DNA of 64,000 bases from Leptolyngbya sp. NIES-3755 (lineage in GTDB: Bacteria > Cyanobacteriota > Cyanobacteriia > Leptolyngbyales > Leptolyngbyaceae). Shown here in pieces: positions 59,535 to 64,000 of the stretch; the first letter of the stretch is position 1, and the number at the start of each line of letters is the position of its first letter. The notes under the pieces were generated by a model, which was given only the letters and a program-made list of their open reading frames with translations, did no database searches and was not told where the DNA came from. The stretch covers positions 27,469 to 91,468 of the forward strand of contig AP017311.1 in assembly GCA_001548435.1 (NCBI GenBank), in the 5' to 3' direction. A program made the translations under genes and the position numbers.

Positions 59535-61456
59535 ATCGGGTTCATGGCAGCTTTTGGTGATCTTTGGCAAAATGAAAATAGAGCGTTTCAGAAAGATTGT
59601 GGAATTATTGAGCTTATTGCTACCAAACCAAGATCATTTGCAATTACAAGGCTACGAGCTAGATCAGAACGATCGGCAAATTAGAGTTTCAGTCGAATCG
59701 ATTCAAAAAACGATTCGCTGTCCGGTCTGTGATCAGGTAGCGCATCGCGTTCATAGCCATTATGAACGAACTCTTGCAGACCTACCTTGGGCAGACTATC
59801 AACTCATCATCCAACTGACGGTAGGCAAGTTTTTCTGTGATCAAGAGACCTGTAAGCGGAAGATTTTTACGGAACGGATTGCTGAAGTGATGGCACCGTG
59901 GGCGCGACGAACCCAACGACTGAGCGCCCAACTGAGTGCAATTGCTTTACGAAGTGGTGGAGTTGGAGGGGCGAAGTTGAGTCAAACGCTGCATTGTGGG
60001 GTGAGTCGGAATACAATGCTGTCGCTGATTCAACAGCAATCTTTGCCTGAAATAACGACTCCAAGAATATTAGGGGTGGATGATTTTGCCTTTCGACGGG
60101 GGCAGCGCTACGGCACTATTTTGGTCGATTTAGAAGACCATCGTCCGATTGTGTTGCTGCCAGATCGCGAGGCAGAGACCTTAGAAAAGTGGCTGGAAGA
60201 ACATCCCGGTGTGGAAGTGCTATCGCGAGATCGTTCAAAAACTTACAAACAGGGCATGACAAAAGGCGCACCCGAAGCGACCCAGGTGGCAGATCGCTTC
60301 CATTTGCTCAAAAACCTTGCAGAAGTGCTAGAGCGGATTCTAGCGATGCACACGCAGCAATTGAAAGCAGTGGAAACAGCACAAGTGCTAGTGAGCGATG
60401 CAATTGTGATTGCCCCGGTTGCACTGCGTTCAAATCCAGCCCAGGAGCGGTCTGAAAAACGACGAGAACGACGATTGGCAAATTACGAGCAAGTGCATGA
60501 ATTACGCCGACAAGGATGGGAAATTCTAGAGATCGCACGACACCTCGGCATGGGCAAACGAACCGTGTATCGCTATTTGAGCCATCCGAAGTTTCCAGAA
60601 TGGCAAGCACGTCATGACCGAGGGCAAAGTAAACGCAGTCAACTGGATATTTATAAGCCTTATCTGCTAGAGCAGTGGAACCAAGGACAACGGAACACGA
60701 AATTGTTGTTTGAAGCCATTCAACAGCAAGGGTATCGGGGCAGCTATCAAACGGTGGCTCGCTATACTCGTCGATTACGACAAGCGCAACGCCAACATCA
60801 CTCCTCACTGGGAGTACAGCAACAGCTTCCAGTGAGTGATCTACAACAACCACCGCTCACAGCACGACGTGCGACCTGGATGGTCATGCGTCGTGCAGAT
60901 CAGCGCACAGCCGTCGAACGCTTGTTGATTGCTGACTTGAAACAACAGCACCCCGATTTAGCAGCAGCGATTGAATTAACTCAGAGTTTTACGAAATTGG
61001 TGCGAGAACAATTACCGCAGCAACTTGATGTTTGGTTAGAGCAAGCGATGAGTAGTTCGATGGGGCTGTTTCAACGATTTGCTCAAGGGCTGAAAGAGGA
61101 TTATGCAGCCGTAAAAGCGAGTCTCGTCACTTGGGTAAGCAACGGACCTGTAGAAGGACAAATTAACCGATTGAAACTGCTGAAGAGGCAAATGTATGGC
61201 AGAGCAAGTTTTGATCTGCTCAGTCGAAGATTTATACTGACTGGATAGTACAACAAGCAGTTAAGGGAATCTAAATATTATCGAGATTAGTCAATGTATA
61301 GAACATTTGGCAAAGCTTTTGCATTGATTTCTACAGTAATTTAAGGCAGAAGAAGATAACTCAGGCAATGAACTTAGCATATTTCTGAAGTAGAAAAGCT
61401 AACATTAAATTTTCGCTTTGTCGACCCGGATCACCAAAAGCTGCCATGAACCCGAT
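59535..61456 (+). mobile_element. ISL3-family insertion sequence inserted into an IS110 gene
   Basis: Exact 28-bp inverted repeats: 59535-59562 (ATCGGGTTCATGGCAGCTTT and following) and 61429-61456. Weaker matching (TTTGCA) outside them suggests that the real tips are about 8-10 bases further out. Sequence beyond the right end does not resume the IS110 gene, so a clean single insertion is not shown. Confidence 0.85.
59572..61248 (+). CDS. ISL3-family transposase (in-frame fusion to the IS110 fragment)
   Basis: 558 residues from ATG 59572 (MKIERFRKIVELLSLLLPNQ). A zinc-binding part comes first (IRCPVCDQVAHRVHSHYERT, CDQETCKRKIFTER). The DDE residues lie in ILGVDDFAFRRGQRYGTILV, VLSRDRSKTYKQGMTKGAPE and NGPVEGQINRLKLLKRQMYG. 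An inserted HTH is at ILEIARHLGMGKRTVYRYLS. The upstream frame is open into the IS110 transposase back to 59095, so a 698-717 residue chimera could be made. The C-terminus ends FILTG, slightly different from the usual. Confidence 0.9.
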   Translation: MKIERFRKIVELLSLLLPNQDHLQLQGYELDQNDRQIRVSVESIQKTIRCPVCDQVAHRVHSHYERTLADLPWADYQLIIQLTVGKFFCDQETCKRKIFTERIAEVMAPWARRTQRLSAQLSAIALRSGGVGGAKLSQTLHCGVSRNTMLSLIQQQSLPEITTPRILGVDDFAFRRGQRYGTILVDLEDHRPIVLLPDREAETLEKWLEEHPGVEVLSRDRSKTYKQGMTKGAPEATQVADRFHLLKNLAEVLERILAMHTQQLKAVETAQVLVSDAIVIAPVALRSNPAQERSEKRRERRLANYEQVHELRRQGWEILEIARHLGMGKRTVYRYLSHPKFPEWQARHDRGQSKRSQLDIYKPYLLEQWNQGQRNTKLLFEAIQQQGYRGSYQTVARYTRRLRQAQRQHHSSLGVQQQLPVSDLQQPPLTARRATWMVMRRADQRTAVERLLIADLKQQHPDLAAAIELTQSFTKLVREQLPQQLDVWLEQAMSSSMGLFQRFAQGLKEDYAAVKASLVTWVSNGPVEGQINRLKLLKRQMYGRASFDLLSRRFILTG

Positions 61457-61703
61457 TTCGTGCAAATCAGCAGAACTCAATGATGCCGTCGAACTTGCGG
61501 GTGGGAGTCAACGCCTTCGACTCGCTCAGGTGACTTTTGATTCCATTACACTATCGCGTTCTCATTGTCTTGGATAGTCAAAAGTCATAATGAGAATTGC
61601 TGTTCGAGCGCACGATGGTCTGCATATCCTTATCAGTGATGAACGTAAACCTAACAAAGTTCTCTACTCTACGGTATTACCCTAATCAAAATTGAGTTAT
61701 CCT

Positions 61704-62204
61704 ATGGCATCTAAAGTTTTCGCGCCTGTATTTTTAGCTGGATTGGTAGCAGGTACAGTTTTGCCTGCAACGGCTCAAGTCTTACCCAAACCCATTACTT
61801 GCGAAGCCACGATTCCGCTCGGTCAAGGCACTCGCTTGATCTATCGACTCAATGGCATCGTGCCAAATCCCACGTCCGATCGCCCTCAAAATCCGATCGG
61901 AACTTCGATCAACATGACGGTGCAGCGTCGCGATCGCGCAGGAAACCTCCAAATTCTCTCGAATCGCGTCCTAGTCAATAATCTAGAGGAAATTGCTCCA
62001 GATGCAGACTATTCTAAGTTTCCCTTTACGGGTGTGTTTCGCGGTCAATCTAACAATGGGTTCCGGCTCTATTCTGTTAGCAGTTCTACACACGGACTCT
62101 ACGCCAGCTTGCGTCCCACTCGTGGACAGCCCCAGCAAATGCAGATCGTTCACTATTTGAGCCGGGGGAATTTTGTACGATCGACCGCAGGCACTTGTCG
62201 TTGA
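61704..62204 (+). CDS. Small exported protein
   Basis: 166 residues from ATG 61704 (MASKVFAPVFLAGLVAGTVL, then PATAQ cleavage site). The mature part ITCEATIPLGQGTRLIYRLN, INMTVQRRDRAGNLQILSNR, QMQIVHYLSRGNFVRSTAGT has two cysteines likely to be bonded (one near each end). Mostly beta. No family recognised. Confidence 0.7.
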   Translation: MASKVFAPVFLAGLVAGTVLPATAQVLPKPITCEATIPLGQGTRLIYRLNGIVPNPTSDRPQNPIGTSINMTVQRRDRAGNLQILSNRVLVNNLEEIAPDADYSKFPFTGVFRGQSNNGFRLYSVSSSTHGLYASLRPTRGQPQQMQIVHYLSRGNFVRSTAGTCR

Positions 62205-62327
62205 TCAGTATCTAGATTTGTAACACAATCAATACTCTTATCAACCTAGCTCAGAATCGATATGATTACGTGACCCAGTTCAGAAGATGTTGCAAAAATT
62301 GGCTTTACCTTCAAAAGACTTACCCCA

Positions 62328-62826
62328 ATGTTAGTCGGTGCAATTACGATCGCGGTTTTCTCTAGCATTCTGACTCAATCTACAATAGCCACCATTCCCC
62401 GTCCCGACAATATCATCTATCAGCCTGACTTATCTGCATTTGAAGGGATCACTGGTAAAGGATTCCTGGGTTTTACACCGATACGATCGCAGCTTCAAAA
62501 CACAGATTGGCAACTAAACTCAATCACAATCGGATCAACAACTCAAGCCACAACACAGCCAATTACGCTGAGATTCACAGCAGATTCGATCGGTGGATTT
62601 GCTGGATGTAATGAGTATTCTGCTGCTTATGGGGCATCACGGAATCGAATCAAAATTGGGGGAATTGCGACGACAGAGAAGATGTGTTCACCCTCACAAA
62701 TGCAGCTTGAACAGAGTTTTCTAGCAAAACTAGAAACTGTGCAACGATATGAAATCATCAATCATGCTCAGAACGTGAAGCTGTTCTTTCAACAAGGAAA
62801 TCAGACAGGAGTACTTACATTCAGAC
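62328..62826 (+). pseudogene. Exported META-domain (HslJ-like) protein truncated by ISKra4
   Basis: ATG 62328 gives a signal-type N-terminus (AITIAVFSSILTQSTIATIP). The META domain follows: LQNTDWQLNSITI, ITLRFTADSIGGFAGCNEYS, IGGIATTEKMCSPSQMQLEQ, SFLAKLETVQRYEI, and a final VKLFFQQGNQTGVLTFR. The IS enters at 62827, just after LTFR, so only the last few residues are replaced. It may still fold. Confidence 0.78.
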
Positions 62827-62894
62827 GGGAGCGTGTCACCTTCTGAGGAGAAAAATGAGAATAAAGGAAACCGATTCCTGAAGAGGTTCCCGCG

Positions 62895-63104
62895 ATGACT
62901 CCTGAAGACCAACAAGCGCTGAATGCCCATGTTCAAGCGATTGCAAAAATCTTGTACAACGATGCTGACAAAAGCCAGATAACGAATTTGGCAGAAATCG
63001 AAGCGATGGTGCGAACTCAAGTGCAACAGCACGTCACACCAGGATTAGGGAGTTTTTTATCACAGCAGTTACCGCCACAACTGAAGGCTACCCGCGACGG
63101 TTGA
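62895..63104 (+). CDS. ISKra4 transposase, N-terminal frame (copy 3)
   Basis: 69 residues, identical to those at 12204 and 23825, with the same TTGA junction to the next frame. Confidence 0.85.
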   Translation: MTPEDQQALNAHVQAIAKILYNDADKSQITNLAEIEAMVRTQVQQHVTPGLGSFLSQQLPPQLKATRDG

Positions 63105-63994
63105 AAAGTATCTTAGGAGAACTGCAATTGACGAGTGAACAAGCGACACGATTAGGGGTATCTGCGAGAAGCCAAATGAGTCCTTACTTGGAAGCGTGCT
63201 GTTTGAGAGCGAGTGCAACGGTTTCCTATGCCCGCGCAGAACGAGACATCGCGGTGTATACAGGAATGCGCGTCAGCGCCAAAACGCAACAACGATTAGT
63301 CCAGCGACAACCGTGGGAAGAACTTGAACCCGAAGCGCCAGAGCCGATTCTGGAAATCAGTATTGATGGCGGCAATGTGAAGTTAACCAGTGGCACTCAA
63401 GACGAACCGGACTGGCGACAGTACAAAGCCGTTCGCATCAATGGCAAGGGAGAAAGTCGAGCTTGGTTTCAGGACAATGAGGCATTGGTCGCAACAGTGA
63501 GCGCGCGTCCGATGGCAGAGGTCGTTGTCTGTCTGGGCGATGGACACGACGGCATCTGGAACTTGCATCAGCAGATCGTCGCGTTGAGCGAGCAACGGAT
63601 TGAGATTCTCGATTGGTATCATCTCAAGGAGAACTTGTTCAAGTTATCGAGCGACGAAATCGACCGAGAACAGATAGAAGCTCAGTTATGGAAAGGAGAT
63701 GTGAGCGCTGCTCTAGCCCAATTAGCGGCGTGTCCCTCCGATGAGGCAGAGCGGTTTTGCAACTATCTGCTGAAGCATCAACATCGGATTGTGAACTACG
63801 ACTACTACGCGGCTGAGGAGCTATGTTCGATTGGGTCAGGAGCCGTGGAATCGTTGGTCAAACAAATTGATCAACGGTTGCAGATTGTTGGAGGTCGGTG
63901 GAAAGCGGAGCATATTCCGAAAGTGCTGGCACAACGCTGTGCTTATCTCAATGAGCAACTGAATCCCACGACATCTATTCTCTCAAGAAGGTGA
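63101..63994 (+). CDS. ISKra4 transposase, catalytic frame (copy 3)
   Basis: 297 residues, identical to the other two copies; complete within the window. Confidence 0.92.
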   Translation: MKSILGELQLTSEQATRLGVSARSQMSPYLEACCLRASATVSYARAERDIAVYTGMRVSAKTQQRLVQRQPWEELEPEAPEPILEISIDGGNVKLTSGTQDEPDWRQYKAVRINGKGESRAWFQDNEALVATVSARPMAEVVVCLGDGHDGIWNLHQQIVALSEQRIEILDWYHLKENLFKLSSDEIDREQIEAQLWKGDVSAALAQLAACPSDEAERFCNYLLKHQHRIVNYDYYAAEELCSIGSGAVESLVKQIDQRLQIVGGRWKAEHIPKVLAQRCAYLNEQLNPTTSILSRR

Positions 63995-64000
63995 CACGCT

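Larger units (their letters stand above)
62827..64000 (+). mobile_element. ISKra4-family insertion sequence, copy 3 (cut by window end)
   Basis: Opposite orientation to copies 1 and 2. It starts with GGGAGCGTGTCACCTTCT and lacks only the last three bases at the window end. The duplication on the right side cannot be seen; the left candidate is the 9 bases ending at 62826. Confidence 0.93.

Noticed and set aside
60308..60853. Minus-strand frame of 181 codons
   Set aside because: Antisense shadow of the ISL3 transposase, whose motifs are unambiguous on the plus strand.
1..64000. tRNA or rRNA genes
   Set aside because: No cloverleaf-like segment with a GTTCRA-type T loop or rRNA-like sequence was noticed while reading; a tRNAscan/Infernal run would settle it.

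Overview
The window looks like a plasmid (or a plasmid-derived, mobile-element-rich island) of a filamentous cyanobacterium, perhaps of the Leptolyngbya type. Evidence for a cyanobacterium is the very frequent GCGATCGC/CGATCG words, the xisH-xisI pair, and cyanobacterial plasmid-type replication and recombinase proteins. The genus is a guess. Evidence for a plasmid is a compact replicon at 43-50.6 kb: an AEP-primase-like protein, an 800-base region with two families of iteron-like repeats, a probable initiator with a C-terminal XRE domain, ParB and ParA, and a duplicated palindrome upstream of parA that could be the centromere.

Layout. 1-3.8 kb: exported proteins (TPR, DUF4189, unknown, SH3). 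3.8-8.2 kb: a decay zone with IS1, a broken HEAT-repeat gene, palindromic repeats, intact xisH-xisI, and fragments of antitoxin and regulator genes. 8.2-14 kb: a plasmid DNA-binding protein, the first members of two paralogous unknown families (called A and B here), an xre gene split by an ISKra4 element, and a dead NERD-domain gene. 14.3-19.6 kb: a large tyrosine-recombinase-like protein followed by a 16-bp inverted repeat, another family A gene, a GT39-type glycosyltransferase and an intact xre. 19.7-29.6 kb: a one-directional series of about fourteen short, mostly unrecognised genes, tightly spaced and including three family A genes, one family B gene, a DUF4240 protein and a TIM-barrel protein. 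It is interrupted by a second ISKra4 and by a 48-bp palindrome. 30-34.3 kb: a duplicated two-gene module (small protein plus HTH protein), PD-(D/E)XK nucleases and a nuclease/TOPRIM pair. 34.3-41.7 kb: RecD2-like helicase, YhcG-type nuclease, SWIM protein and SNF2 helicase. 41.9-50.6 kb: the replicon. 50.6-58.6 kb: HsdM and PIN fragments, a Xer-type recombinase, a 5'-3' exonuclease, IS5, a second dead recombinase, ISAs1, and a GNAT/YegP-like pair. 58.6-64 kb: an IS110 fragment fused in frame to an ISL3 transposase, two exported proteins, and a third ISKra4 that runs off the end.

How it fits together. The replicon supplies replication and segregation. Around it lies a nuclease- and helicase-rich accessory region that may serve DNA processing or defence. 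The long unknown-gene series and its paralogues at 9-11 and 16-17 kb form the least explained part. The three ISKra4 copies encode identical proteins; two have perfect 9-bp target duplications, so that element moved recently. Many genes are broken by IS insertion, short palindrome insertion, nonsense codons or frameshifts. No tRNA, rRNA or CRISPR array was seen.
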